From the NCBI GenBank assembly GCA_014376885.1, contig JACMQR010000028.1, positions 1 through 18,910 on the forward strand: DNA of 18,910 nt. Reading direction: 5' to 3'. Positions 8,601 through 15,304 of this stretch are shown here, piece after piece (within the stretch, counting starts at the first letter, position 1; each line of letters opens with the position of its first letter). The position numbers were made by a program, and so were the translations under genes. A model generated the notes under the pieces. The model was not told the origin of the DNA and ran no database searches. It was given only the letters and a program-made list of their open reading frames with translations. The DNA is from Polaromonas sp. (GTDB lineage Bacteria; Pseudomonadota; Gammaproteobacteria; Burkholderiales; Burkholderiaceae_C).

Positions 8601-9783
8601 TCCGGCGGGGGGCCTGGGCTACCTGCCCAATGTGATGGCCATACGCGCCAGGGAGTTGAAAATTCAGGGGCGCAGCCTGCACCAGGTGGTAGTGGGCGCC
8701 AACCGGGACGGCCCGAACTGGCGCGCCAGCATCGACGCCGCCGAACTGGGCGGCTACCTGGAGTTTCGCCAGCCCGGCGCCCAGGGTGCCGGGCTGGTCT
8801 TTGCGCGGCTGGCGCGTCTGAGCCTGGCTGCCAGCGAAGCCAGCGAGGTCGAGGCGCTCCTGGACGAGCAGCCCGCCAGCATTCCCGCGCTTGACATCGT
8901 CGTCGACGATTTCGAGTTGCGCGGCAAAAAACTGGGCCGGGTCGAAATCGAGGCGGTCAACCGGGGCGCCGCCGTGGCCGATGGCGGCGTGCGCGAGTGG
9001 CGCCTGAACAAGTTCAACATCACCCTGCCCGAGGCGGTGCTGAGCGCCACGGGCAGCTGGGCGGCGCTGCCCGCCGGGCCGCGCGCGGCCCAGACGGGCG
9101 CTGACCGGCGCCGTTCGTCGATGGATTTCAGGCTCGACATTGCCGACTCGGGCGAGCTGCTCCGGCGTTTGGGCATGCCCGGCGTGATCCGGCGCGGCAA
9201 GGGCGCGCTCAAGGGCCAGATTGCCTGGATGGGCTCGCCGCTTGGCCTGGACTATCCAACGCTGAGCGGCGAGTTCCGGGTGGAGGTTGCCGCCGGCCAG
9301 TTCATGAAGGCCGACCCGGGCATTGCCAAGCTGCTCGGCGTGCTCAGCCTGCAGTCGCTGCCCCGGCGCCTGAGCCTGGATTTTCGCGATGTGTTCTCGC
9401 AGGGTTTTGCGTTCGACTTCATTCGCGGCGACGTGGCGATTCGGCGCGGCGTGGCGCAAACCAACAACTTGCAGATGAGCGGCGTCAACGCGGCGGTGCT
9501 GATGGAGGGGCGCGCCAGCATCGCCGACGAAACGCAAAGCCTCAAGGTGGTCGTGGTGCCTGAAATCGACGCCAGCACGGCGTCGCTGATCGCCACGGCC
9601 ATCAACCCGGTGGTCGGCCTGGGCAGCTTTCTGGCGCAAATGTTTTTGCGCCGCCCGCTGACCGAGGCCGCCACCCAGGAGTTTCAGATCGACGGCAGCT
9701 GGGACGAGCCGATAATCACGAAAATTGACCGCCGCGCCCGCGCCCGCGCCCAGGCCGACAAGCCGACCGTGGAGAACCGCTGA
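5608..9783 (+). CDS. yhdP: YhdP-family AsmA-like envelope protein (TIGR02099 type)
   Basis: This large AsmA-like protein is anchored in the inner membrane. In E. coli, YhdP, TamB and YdbH together carry phospholipids toward the outer membrane. The 1391 residues are somewhat longer than E. coli YhdP. The start MEFIPISPPAF at 5608 is chosen because the frame upstream overlaps glnE antisense and reads as shadow sequence. One transmembrane helix lies at about residues 24-48 (WIAAALRGLLWLVASAWLLF), followed by the AsmA-type opening (IVPRIAEFRPRLEAQASQAL..PVRIG) and a long beta-rich periplasmic body. The AsmA-like C-terminal region includes GVLSLQSLPRRLSLDFRDVF and ends with TNNLQMSGVNAAVLMEGRASI. 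A Pro/Ala/Arg-rich stretch near residues 433-460 looks like a flexible insert. The amidase gene follows after 4 bases, which suggests co-transcription. Direct function here is by homology only. Confidence 0.9.
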   Translation: MEFIPISPPAFSALPSRRLRWIAAALRGLLWLVASAWLLFGLSWGVLHGWIVPRIAEFRPRLEAQASQALGVPVRIGRITGSSPGAIPSFELHDVSLLDAQGREALRLPHVIGALTPTSLWGLGFEQLVIDGPEIDVRRAADGKIFVGGLELSRGSAGGRSTAADWLFSQTEFIVRGGTVRWIDELRQAPPLILRAVDGVLRNGRQRHLMRLDATPPADWGAPFSLRAIFKQPLLSGLNADFPNWSGQVYGDFARIDVSRLQRHGGLDALGMALNQGQGALRAWLDVSHGQAAGVLVDVALRDLNARLGAGLEPLGFETLAGRIGASRHAGGFALNTEGLQFRTQDGLQWPGGNLALVHTSAPQQAAPYTTLKADRLDLAALAQVAGRLPLDARVQALVASWAPRGLLETLDARWRGPLDAPVTFAARGRVARLGLAAQPAAPAERPDSARRTAGALRPVPGRPGLSGATVDFNVTQDGGQASVKIDNGMLELPGIFEVPQLALNQLSTQAQWKRSGDKIDLQLRDLRFENADAQGQAQLRWRTDDSTGPPEADELPDRRFPGILDLHGSLSRADGSRVHRYLPLVMDEPARRYVQGAVLQGQLSEVKFKIKGPVWHLPFADPAQGEFWVSARVRNGQLAYVPKALQPPGALPWPALTDLSGELVFSQASLEVKGASGKVAGLPGLVLVKGAARIADLERSAVAEVSLEVKGALSDALGFVNTSPLGGLTAQALARASASGAADYRFRLRLPLDDLGNSTVAGVVVLPGNDLRLMPETPSLSQLRGVVNLSEQGFTLAGVQARLLGGEVRIDGGTRLAAAGAKTEVAFRAQGSVTAEGLRQAGELALAPLADHFSGSAAYTATLGFRQGLAEVMVASTLQGMALGFPAPLAKTADTLLPVRFERLLVPGPAAAGQALQDQLSLSVGQVAAVSYLRDISGDVPRVIRGSIGIGLEPGEAVPSPAAGVGANINLAKVDLDAWEAISGQAAGSAAARPAAGPAGGLGYLPNVMAIRARELKIQGRSLHQVVVGANRDGPNWRASIDAAELGGYLEFRQPGAQGAGLVFARLARLSLAASEASEVEALLDEQPASIPALDIVVDDFELRGKKLGRVEIEAVNRGAAVADGGVREWRLNKFNITLPEAVLSATGSWAALPAGPRAAQTGADRRRSSMDFRLDIADSGELLRRLGMPGVIRRGKGALKGQIAWMGSPLGLDYPTLSGEFRVEVAAGQFMKADPGIAKLLGVLSLQSLPRRLSLDFRDVFSQGFAFDFIRGDVAIRRGVAQTNNLQMSGVNAAVLMEGRASIADETQSLKVVVVPEIDASTASLIATAINPVVGLGSFLAQMFLRRPLTEAATQEFQIDGSWDEPIITKIDRRARARAQADKPTVENR

Positions 9784-9787
9784 CCCC

Positions 9788-10594
9788 ATGAAAATAGCCG
9801 CCATCCAGATGGTCTCAGGCACTGGCGTTGCAGCCAATCTGGCCGCCGCCCGGGCGCTGCTGGCGCAGGCGGCCGCCCAGGGCGCCGAGCTGGCGGTGCT
9901 GCCCGAGTATTTCTGCATCATGGGCCAGCAAGACACCGACAAGCTGCAGGTGCAGGAGCCGGCCGGCAGCGGCCCGGTCCAGGACTTTTTGAGCCGCTCG
10001 GCGCGCGAGCTGGGGCTGTGGATCGTTGGCGGCACGCTGCCCCTGGCGACCCGTGACGCCGGGCGCGCGCGAAACAGCTCGCTGGCCTACGCGCCCTCGG
10101 GGGAGTGCGTGGCGCGCTACGACAAGATGCACCTGTTTCGCTTTGCCCAGGAGGGCGAATCGCATGACGAGACCCGCGTGCTCGAGCCTGGCACGGCGCC
10201 GGCGCGCTTTGCGCTGGCAGCGCGCGACGGCCACGTCTACACCATTGGCTTGAGCATCTGCTACGACCTGCGTTTTCCGGAGTTGTACCGCGCCCTGCAG
10301 GCCGATGTGCTGCTGGTGCCCAGCGCGTTCACCTTCATCACCGGCCAGGCGCACTGGGAGCTGCTGCTGCGCGCCCGGGCGACGGAAAACCTAGCCTATG
10401 TGCTGGCCGCTGCGCAGGGCGGGGTGCATGAAAACGGCCGCCGCACCTGGGGCCACAGCATGCTGGTCGGGCCCTGGGGCGAGGTGCTGGCCATGCAGGC
10501 CGAAGGCCCGGGCGTGGTCATGGGCGAGGTGCTGGCCAGCCGGCTGCGGGAGGTTCGCCAGCGCCTGCCCGCCCTGAGCCACCGGGTGCTGTAA
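9788..10594 (+). CDS. Carbon-nitrogen hydrolase, Nit1/Nit2-like amidase
   Basis: This is a cytoplasmic nitrilase-superfamily amidase. Its closest recognisable group is the Nit/YbeM type, which hydrolyses deaminated glutathione or omega-amides of 2-oxo acids, a metabolite-repair role. The 268 residues match the family length. The Glu-Lys-Cys triad is visible: E40 in LPEYF, K113 in YDKMHLF and C158 in LSICYDLRFPE. The start MKIAAIQMVSG at 9788 gives the canonical N-terminus; a longer upstream frame overlaps the YhdP-like gene and is rejected. It sits 4 bases after the yhdP-like stop and 4 bases before the sensor kinase. Exact substrate cannot be told from sequence; a general aliphatic amidase is less likely given the DKMHLF and CYDLRFPE context. 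Confidence 0.92.
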   Translation: MKIAAIQMVSGTGVAANLAAARALLAQAAAQGAELAVLPEYFCIMGQQDTDKLQVQEPAGSGPVQDFLSRSARELGLWIVGGTLPLATRDAGRARNSSLAYAPSGECVARYDKMHLFRFAQEGESHDETRVLEPGTAPARFALAARDGHVYTIGLSICYDLRFPELYRALQADVLLVPSAFTFITGQAHWELLLRARATENLAYVLAAAQGGVHENGRRTWGHSMLVGPWGEVLAMQAEGPGVVMGEVLASRLREVRQRLPALSHRVL

Positions 10595-10598
10595 GGCC

Positions 10599-12689
10599 AT
10601 GGCGCTGAAGCATCCCGGTCTGGCGCTGTGGGCCAACCGGCGGTTTTCGCTGTGGCTGCTGCTGCTCGCGCTGGTGGTGGCCCTGCTCGGATTGCTGGTC
10701 TGGCTGGCCGGGCGCTATGAGTCGAGCCTGGTGCAAAGCCGGCTTGACGACAATGCGGCCGAAGCGGCGGTCGACATTCTTTCCGGCCTGAACCGCAATC
10801 TTCAGGCGGTGCAGGCCCTGCATGTCGGCGAGCCCGGCGCGCAGGCCTGGGAGCCGTTGGCGCGCCAGCTGCTGCAGGTGCGCCGGGAAATGCTGCGGCT
10901 GGAGTGGCGCGACGAAGCCCTGGGCGTGTCGGGCGTTGTCGAAACGCCGTTTCAAAAGCCGGTGTTCGGGCAGCTCGGCCGGCCCAGCCTGCAGGCCGAT
11001 GTCGGCCTGGCCTGCGCGGCGGCCCGCCGCGTGAGCGGTCCGGCGTATTCAGTGAGCTACTTTTTGCCGCAATCGGGCGGGCTGGGCATGGAAGTGATCG
11101 ACATGTGCTTTCCCCTGACGAACGCCGGCCGGCTGAGCGGCTATGCGGTGGCCACCTATTCGCTGCAAAGCCTGCTGAGCGAGCTGGTTGGCAAGTCGCT
11201 GGCCAAAAATGTCGGCCTGTCCCTGACCGAGGCCGACGGCACGCGCCTGGCGCTGCATGGCGCGCCGGCGCGCGCCAGCCGGACCTTTGTGGCCCGGCAA
11301 CTGCTGGACCTGCCGGGCAGCACCATGGTGGTCCGGATGGAAAGCCGCCTGGGCACCCCGGCGCTGTTCCCCAATGTGCTGACGGCGCTGGTCAGCGCCT
11401 TGTCGCTGGCGCTGCTGGCGGTGCTTTTCCTGCTCGGCCGGGACATGCGACGGCGCCTGCAGGTCGAGCATGACCTGGGCGAGGCGCTGGCCTTTCGCAA
11501 GGCCATGGAAAACTCGCTGCTGACCGGCTTGCGCGCTAGAGACCTGCAGGGCCGCATCACCTATGTCAACCCGGCATTTTGCAAGATGGTCGGCGTCGAG
11601 GCCCGGGAGCTGCTCAACCAGAGCATGCCCTCAACCTACTGGCCGCCGGAGCTGGCCGGCGTGTACCAGCAGCGCCAGGAGATGCGCCTGGCTGGCAGCC
11701 ACCTGGCGCGGGAAAGCCATGAGTCGGTGTTCATGCGCCGGGACGGCACCCGCTTTGCGGTGCTCATCATGGAGGCGCCCTTGATCAACGCGGTCGGCAA
11801 GCACACCGGCTGGATGAGCGCCATCCTCGATGTCAGCGAGCAGCGTCGCAACGAAGAGCTGTCGCGCGCCAGCCAGGACCGCCTGCAGGCCAGCGCCCGG
11901 CTGGCCATGGTCGGCGAGATGGCGTCCCTGCTCAGCCACGAGCTGAACCAGCCGCTGGCGGCCATTTCCAGCTATGCCACCGGCTCGCTCAACTTGCTGC
12001 AGCAGGGGCTGGCCGGCGAGCCTGGGCCCGGGGAGCCGGCGCTCTCCGATGACCTCCGGCTGGCCATGCGCTGCATTGCCGAGCAGGCCGAGCGGGCTGG
12101 CAAGGTGATCAAAAGCGTGCACGACTTTGTGCGTCGCAGCGACCGGGTGCGCGAATCGGTCAAGCCGCAGGCCTTGCTCGACGCCATCATGCCCCTGGTG
12201 GCCCTGCAGGCGCGCAAGCTCGACATGCGCATCGCCCTGGAGCTTGATGCGGCTTGCCCGCCGGTGCTGTGCGACCGCACCATGGTCGAGCAGGTGCTGC
12301 TCAACCTGGCGCGCAACGGCATGCAGGCCATGCAGGGCAGCCTGGAAACCGGCCCGCCGCCCGGGCTGGCGCTGGAGCGGGTGCTGACCTTGCGCGTCCG
12401 GCCGGCCGCTGCGGGCGCGCAGGGCCCATGGGTCGAATTTGCGGTCAGCGACCAGGGCGAAGGGATTTCCGACGACGTCGCCCGGCAGCTGTTCACGCCG
12501 TTTTTCACCACCAAAAAAGAAGGCATGGGCCTGGGCCTGAGCCTGTGCCGTACGGTCATCGAGCAGCATGGCGGATTTTTCGGCTATGACAATGCCTGGC
12601 CGCAGGGTACTATTTTCAGCTTTACCCTGCCAGCGGCCGCGTCGTCAACGTCCGGGGCAGCCGCGCCCCGGGTGCTGCAAGAAAGTTGA
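10599..12689 (+). CDS. dctS: Membrane sensor histidine kinase with PAS domain, DctS-like
   Basis: This inner-membrane sensor kinase phosphorylates the response regulator encoded next to it. The 696 residues run as follows: TM helix 1 (about 17-40), a periplasmic sensing domain (about 41-254), TM helix 2 (about 255-280), a cytoplasmic PAS domain (about 300-420), the HisKA helix with phospho-acceptor H447 in SHELNQPLAAISSYATG, then the ATPase domain. That domain has an N-box (LNLARNGMQAM, about 567-577), a G1 motif (SDQGEGIS) and a G2 motif (KEGMGLGLSLCRTVIEQHGG, about 639-658). The layout and the periplasmic signature (DMCFPLTNAGRLSGYAVATYS) fit DctS, the C4-dicarboxylate sensor that pairs with a FixJ-class regulator. 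The name is by similarity, and no dicarboxylate transporter lies in the window. The start 4 bases after the amidase stop has AAGG just upstream. The response regulator begins 1 base after its stop. Confidence 0.85.
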   Translation: MALKHPGLALWANRRFSLWLLLLALVVALLGLLVWLAGRYESSLVQSRLDDNAAEAAVDILSGLNRNLQAVQALHVGEPGAQAWEPLARQLLQVRREMLRLEWRDEALGVSGVVETPFQKPVFGQLGRPSLQADVGLACAAARRVSGPAYSVSYFLPQSGGLGMEVIDMCFPLTNAGRLSGYAVATYSLQSLLSELVGKSLAKNVGLSLTEADGTRLALHGAPARASRTFVARQLLDLPGSTMVVRMESRLGTPALFPNVLTALVSALSLALLAVLFLLGRDMRRRLQVEHDLGEALAFRKAMENSLLTGLRARDLQGRITYVNPAFCKMVGVEARELLNQSMPSTYWPPELAGVYQQRQEMRLAGSHLARESHESVFMRRDGTRFAVLIMEAPLINAVGKHTGWMSAILDVSEQRRNEELSRASQDRLQASARLAMVGEMASLLSHELNQPLAAISSYATGSLNLLQQGLAGEPGPGEPALSDDLRLAMRCIAEQAERAGKVIKSVHDFVRRSDRVRESVKPQALLDAIMPLVALQARKLDMRIALELDAACPPVLCDRTMVEQVLLNLARNGMQAMQGSLETGPPPGLALERVLTLRVRPAAAGAQGPWVEFAVSDQGEGISDDVARQLFTPFFTTKKEGMGLGLSLCRTVIEQHGGFFGYDNAWPQGTIFSFTLPAAASSTSGAAAPRVLQES

Positions 12690-12690
12690 G

Positions 12691-13317
12691 ATGGAGCCGA
12701 TTCACAATGCCACCGTGTACATCGTCGATGACGACAAGGGCGTGCGCGATGCCCTGGCCTGGCTGCTGCGCTCGCGGCGCCTGCTCAGCGAGTCGTTCGC
12801 CAGCGGCGAAGCCTTCGAAGCCCGGCTGTCGCAGGGCTTTGAGGTCAGCGCGCCGTCGTGCGCCCTGCTCGATGTGCGCATGAACGGGCTGAGTGGGCTG
12901 GCGATGTTTGAAAAGCTGATTGCCAGGGGCCTGCTGCCGACCCTGCCGGTGATTTTCCTGACCGGCCATGCCGATGTGCCGACGGCGGTCGATACGGTCA
13001 AGCGCGGCGCCTTTGATTTTTTTGAAAAGCCGTTTTCCGACAACGCCCTGGTTGACCGCATCGAGCAGGCCCTCAGCCAGTCGGCCGCCGCGCTGGTTCA
13101 GCGCAGCCAGGCCACCGGCCTGCGCGCGCAACTGGGCAGCCTGACCGAGCGCGAGCGCGCCGTGATGCAGCGGGTGGTCGAAGGCCTGCCGAACAAGCTG
13201 GTGGCCGACCAGCTCGACATCAGCGTGCGCACGGTGGAAGTCCACCGGGCCCGGGTTTTTGAGAAAATGGGCGTCAAGTCGGCCGTCGAGCTGGCCAATT
13301 TGCTGCGCATTCTGTAG
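12691..13317 (+). CDS. dctR: Response regulator, FixJ/LuxR class, DctR-like
   Basis: This is the cytoplasmic DNA-binding partner of the adjacent kinase. The 208 residues split into a receiver domain (about 1-125) and a LuxR-type helix-turn-helix domain (about 146-205). Receiver residues are intact: the acidic pair in VDDD (13-15), phospho-acceptor D61 in LLDVRMNGLSG, T91 in FLTGHAD and K113 in FEKPF. The recognition helix lies in LDISVRTVEVHRARVFEKMGV. The start at 12691 follows the kinase stop by one base, so translation is probably coupled. The FixJ-type domain order and FixL-like partner support DctR, which activates C4-dicarboxylate uptake genes, but FixJ, TtrR and other paralogues have the same architecture. 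It ends 9 bases before the convergent 48-residue gene, with no clear terminator hairpin between them. Confidence 0.88.
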   Translation: MEPIHNATVYIVDDDKGVRDALAWLLRSRRLLSESFASGEAFEARLSQGFEVSAPSCALLDVRMNGLSGLAMFEKLIARGLLPTLPVIFLTGHADVPTAVDTVKRGAFDFFEKPFSDNALVDRIEQALSQSAAALVQRSQATGLRAQLGSLTERERAVMQRVVEGLPNKLVADQLDISVRTVEVHRARVFEKMGVKSAVELANLLRIL

Positions 13318-13326
13318 CCGGCGGGT

Positions 13327-13473
13327 TTATTTTTTGTCTTTTGTTGCATCGCCCTCGCCAGGCACCGATTTGTCCTTCAGTTCGCCTTTTTGACGCCCCG
13401 AAAACATCGTCCACCACACAATGAACACCAGCAACAGCAGCGCGCCGAGCGCCTCGAGTAACAGCAAGACCAT
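13327..13473 (-). CDS. Small single-pass membrane protein, 48 residues, unknown function
   Basis: The frame begins MVLLLLEALGALLLLVF, giving one transmembrane helix at residues 2-23. A charged tail follows, with GRQKGELKDKSVPGEGD and a Lys/Asp-rich end, predicted to be cytoplasmic by the positive-inside rule. AGGA about 10 bases upstream of the ATG at 13473 is a good ribosome-binding site. The gene is convergent with the response regulator (9 bases apart) and divergent from mltA (31 bases apart). I do not recognise a family. The clean helix-plus-charged-tail pattern, together with a ribosome-binding site, argues that it is real. Confidence 0.6.
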   Translation of the reverse strand: MVLLLLEALGALLLLVFIVWWTMFSGRQKGELKDKSVPGEGDATKDKK

Positions 13474-13504
13474 GGGCTTTTCCTGGAAAACAATTGAAAA
13501 TTCG

Positions 13505-14668
13505 ATGCCGTGCGGGCCGTCATGGCGCCAGGCGTCGATTATCGCCATCGCCGCCCTGGCCGCCTTGCTGGCCGCGTGCGCCAGCCCGCCCCGGCCGCCG
13601 GCCGCCGCGCCGGGCCCGGCCGATCCCGCGCCGACGGCGCGGCCGGCCGATGCGGCGGCGCTGCCAGCCATCCGGCTGCAGGGAAAAAGCCGCTGGGTGC
13701 CGGTGGCCTGGGCCGAGCTGCCGGGCTTTGAGGACGATGCGCTGTTTGAGGCCTGGAACGCCTGGATCAAGAGCTGCGAGCGGCCCGGTCCGGCCTTTGC
13801 ACCCCTGTGCGGCGAGGTGCGGCGCCTGAGCATTGGAACGACGCAAGAGCAGCGCGACTGGATGGTCAGCCGGCTTCAGCCCTACCGTGTCGAGTCCCTG
13901 CAGGGCAGCGCCGAAGGCTTGCTGACCAGCTACTACGAACCGGTGCTCAAGGCCAGCCGCCAGCCCGGCTCCGGCTACGCGGTGCCGCTGTACCGCGCGC
14001 CAGCCGCGCTGGGCAGCCGCAAGCCGTGGTTTTCCCGTCAGGAAATCGACCAATTGCCCGAAGCGCGCGCGGCCCTGCGGGGCCGCGAAATCGCCTGGGT
14101 GGGCGACCCGGTCGAGGTGATGTCGCTGCACATCCAGGGCTCGGGCCGGCTCAGCATCCTGGAGCCCGACGGCTCCCAGCGCCTGGTCCGGGTGGCCTAT
14201 GCCGGCTCCAACGAGCAGCCGTTTCGCAGCATCACCCAGTGGCTGGCCGAGCAGGGCGAAGGCAAGATGAGCCCGCCCTGGGTCGAGTCGACCAAGGCCT
14301 GGGCGGCAAAAAATCCGCAGCGCGTGCAGCAAATGCTCTGGAGCAACCCGCGCTACACGTTTTTCCAGGAGCAGCCGCTGGGTGAATTCGATGCCGGCTT
14401 CGGCCCCAAGGGCGCGCAGGGCGTGCCCCTGACGCCGGGCCGATCGATTGCTGTCGACCCGGGCAGCATCCCGTATGGCACGCCGGTCTGGCTGGCCTCG
14501 CGGGGCAGCGCGGCCAACTGGCAAAAGCTGGTGCTGGCGCAGGACACCGGCAGCGCCATCGTCGGCGCGGTGCGGGCCGACTACTTCGCCGGCACCGGCA
14601 TTGACGCCGGCCTGCTGGCGTCCCGCGTCAACCAGCCGCTGCGGCTGTGGGCGCTGTGGCCCAAATAG
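13505..14668 (+). CDS. mltA: Membrane-bound lytic murein transglycosylase A
   Basis: MltA (glycoside hydrolase family 102) cleaves peptidoglycan glycan strands to 1,6-anhydromuropeptides while tethered to the outer membrane. The start at 13505 gives a lipoprotein signal peptide ending LLAA-C with acylated C25. Upstream in-frame ATGs at 13421 and 13472 would lengthen the leader and overlap the opposite-strand small gene. The 387-residue product carries the family signature GLLTSYYEPVLKASR, the second beta-barrel region with VEVMSLHIQGSGRL, and the C-terminal 3D domain. That domain has SIAVDPGSIPYGTPVWL and AQDTGSAIVGAVRADYF, with conserved aspartates D347 and D359 at the catalytic region. A Pro/Ala-rich linker follows the cysteine. 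A small MliC-like lipoprotein gene begins 18 bases downstream, probably in one transcript. No clear ribosome-binding site is visible, so the start is the least certain point. Confidence 0.93.
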   Translation: MPCGPSWRQASIIAIAALAALLAACASPPRPPAAAPGPADPAPTARPADAAALPAIRLQGKSRWVPVAWAELPGFEDDALFEAWNAWIKSCERPGPAFAPLCGEVRRLSIGTTQEQRDWMVSRLQPYRVESLQGSAEGLLTSYYEPVLKASRQPGSGYAVPLYRAPAALGSRKPWFSRQEIDQLPEARAALRGREIAWVGDPVEVMSLHIQGSGRLSILEPDGSQRLVRVAYAGSNEQPFRSITQWLAEQGEGKMSPPWVESTKAWAAKNPQRVQQMLWSNPRYTFFQEQPLGEFDAGFGPKGAQGVPLTPGRSIAVDPGSIPYGTPVWLASRGSAANWQKLVLAQDTGSAIVGAVRADYFAGTGIDAGLLASRVNQPLRLWALWPK

Positions 14669-14686
14669 GCACTGAAAGGCAAACGC

Positions 14687-15031
14687 ATGAACAAGCAAGC
14701 AGGTAAATGCATGAAGGCCGTCCTGGCCACCGCAGGCGCAGCCGTGCTTGCCGGCTGCGCAGGCGTGGCGGGCCACGGCAGCGCCGCAAAACAGCCGGTT
14801 TACCAGTGCGACCAGGGCCTGCAGTTCACGGTTCGGTTTGTCAACGACACAGCGGTGCTCAAAGGCGCGCGCGGCGACGATGTGCTGCTGCGCGATGCCG
14901 GCGGCCAGGGCGGCCAGACGGTGTACAGCAACCCCCGGCTGCGCGCCGAGTTTGGCCTGGGGGCAAGCGGGCGCGAGGCGGCGCTGCAGTATTTGTTGCA
15001 ACCCCTGGTGCTGCGCTGCGTGCGCGGCTGA
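14687..15031 (+). CDS. Small lipoprotein resembling MliC/PliC C-type lysozyme inhibitors
   Basis: The 114-residue product has a lipoprotein signal peptide ending VLAG-C (C24). The mature domain starts VYQCDQGLQFTVRFVNDTAVL, which follows the MliC pattern of Y-x-C, a short hydrophobic strand and an N-D-x-A-x-L strand. A Y-S-N turn and a closing cysteine complete the likeness, so C41 and C111 could form the disulfide typical of the fold. The usual SGxxYS inhibitory loop is altered (GGQTVYSN), so activity against lysozyme is uncertain. GAAAGG lies about 9 bases upstream of the ATG at 14687; a second ATG at 14711 would also give a usable leader. It lies 18 bases after mltA on the same strand, so it is either an inhibitor of host lysozyme or a modulator of wall hydrolases. 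It could instead be an unrelated small outer-membrane lipoprotein. Confidence 0.7.
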   Translation: MNKQAGKCMKAVLATAGAAVLAGCAGVAGHGSAAKQPVYQCDQGLQFTVRFVNDTAVLKGARGDDVLLRDAGGQGGQTVYSNPRLRAEFGLGASGREAALQYLLQPLVLRCVRG

Positions 15032-15052
15032 GGTTTGCACCTGAAGGTGCCC

Positions 15053-15151
15053 ATGAAACAGTCAGCAACAAGGACGGTGAAGCAACGACCTGCGCCCGAT
15101 GGCCAGCACGGCGCGCAAGGCATCCGCCAGTTTTTGCTATTAAATAAGTAG
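15053..15151 (+). CDS. Possible 32-residue basic peptide, doubtful
   Basis: An ATG at 15053 with GAAGG about 5 bases upstream opens a short frame (MKQSATRTVKQRPAPDG at its start) ending at a TAG within a repeat-like A/T-rich stretch. The peptide is basic and has no recognisable motif. It follows the MliC-like gene by 21 bases. The last residues are encoded by the repeat-like sequence, which argues that this is either chance or the remnant of a longer gene. Confidence 0.18.
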   Translation: MKQSATRTVKQRPAPDGQHGAQGIRQFLLLNK

Positions 15152-15160
15152 CTGCTTGCC
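15126..15160. repeat. Intergenic fragment sharing sequence with the tolC-embedded element
   Basis: The 11-mer GCCAGTTTTTG at 15126-15136 is identical to 1821-1831, and in both places it is followed by a TTAAAT string within a few bases. It continues into AGTAGCTGCTTGCC, a string I recall from dispersed intergenic repeats of Comamonadaceae. It appears incomplete here, since I see no matching second arm. The A/T content contrasts with the surroundings. Confidence 0.4.
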
Positions 15161-15216
15161 TTTGCCAGTGTTGCATGGAAGAAGTGTTTTGGACTAAAAA
15201 AGCTGTGGCGGCGACA

Positions 15217-15251
15217 AAAACGGCGATGGACCGTCAATCCATCGCCGTTTT
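15217..15251. terminator. Bidirectional Rho-independent terminator
   Basis: A perfect 14-base stem, AAAACGGCGATGGA (15217-15230) with TCCATCGCCGTTTT (15238-15251), encloses a 7-base loop. The A-run and T-run at the stem base give a U-tract in both directions. It lies between two convergent units, the mltA/MliC-like pair and phoX, and so can end both. Confidence 0.85.
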
Positions 15252-15304
15252 CAGGTCTTAACGCCAGACCTTCATGCCAGCGCGCGGTTGATCCGCAAAT
15301 GCGG

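Noticed and set aside
6448..10035. A very long open frame on the minus strand opposite the YhdP-like gene
   Set aside because: It is an antisense shadow with a Gln/His/Arg/Gly-rich composition typical of the complement of GC-rich genes, and it crosses from yhdP into the amidase gene.
13421..13504. Longer N-terminus for MltA
   Set aside because: It would put about 28 Ser/Asn-rich residues before the signal peptide and overlap the opposite-strand small gene. The start at 13505 gives a standard lipoprotein leader.
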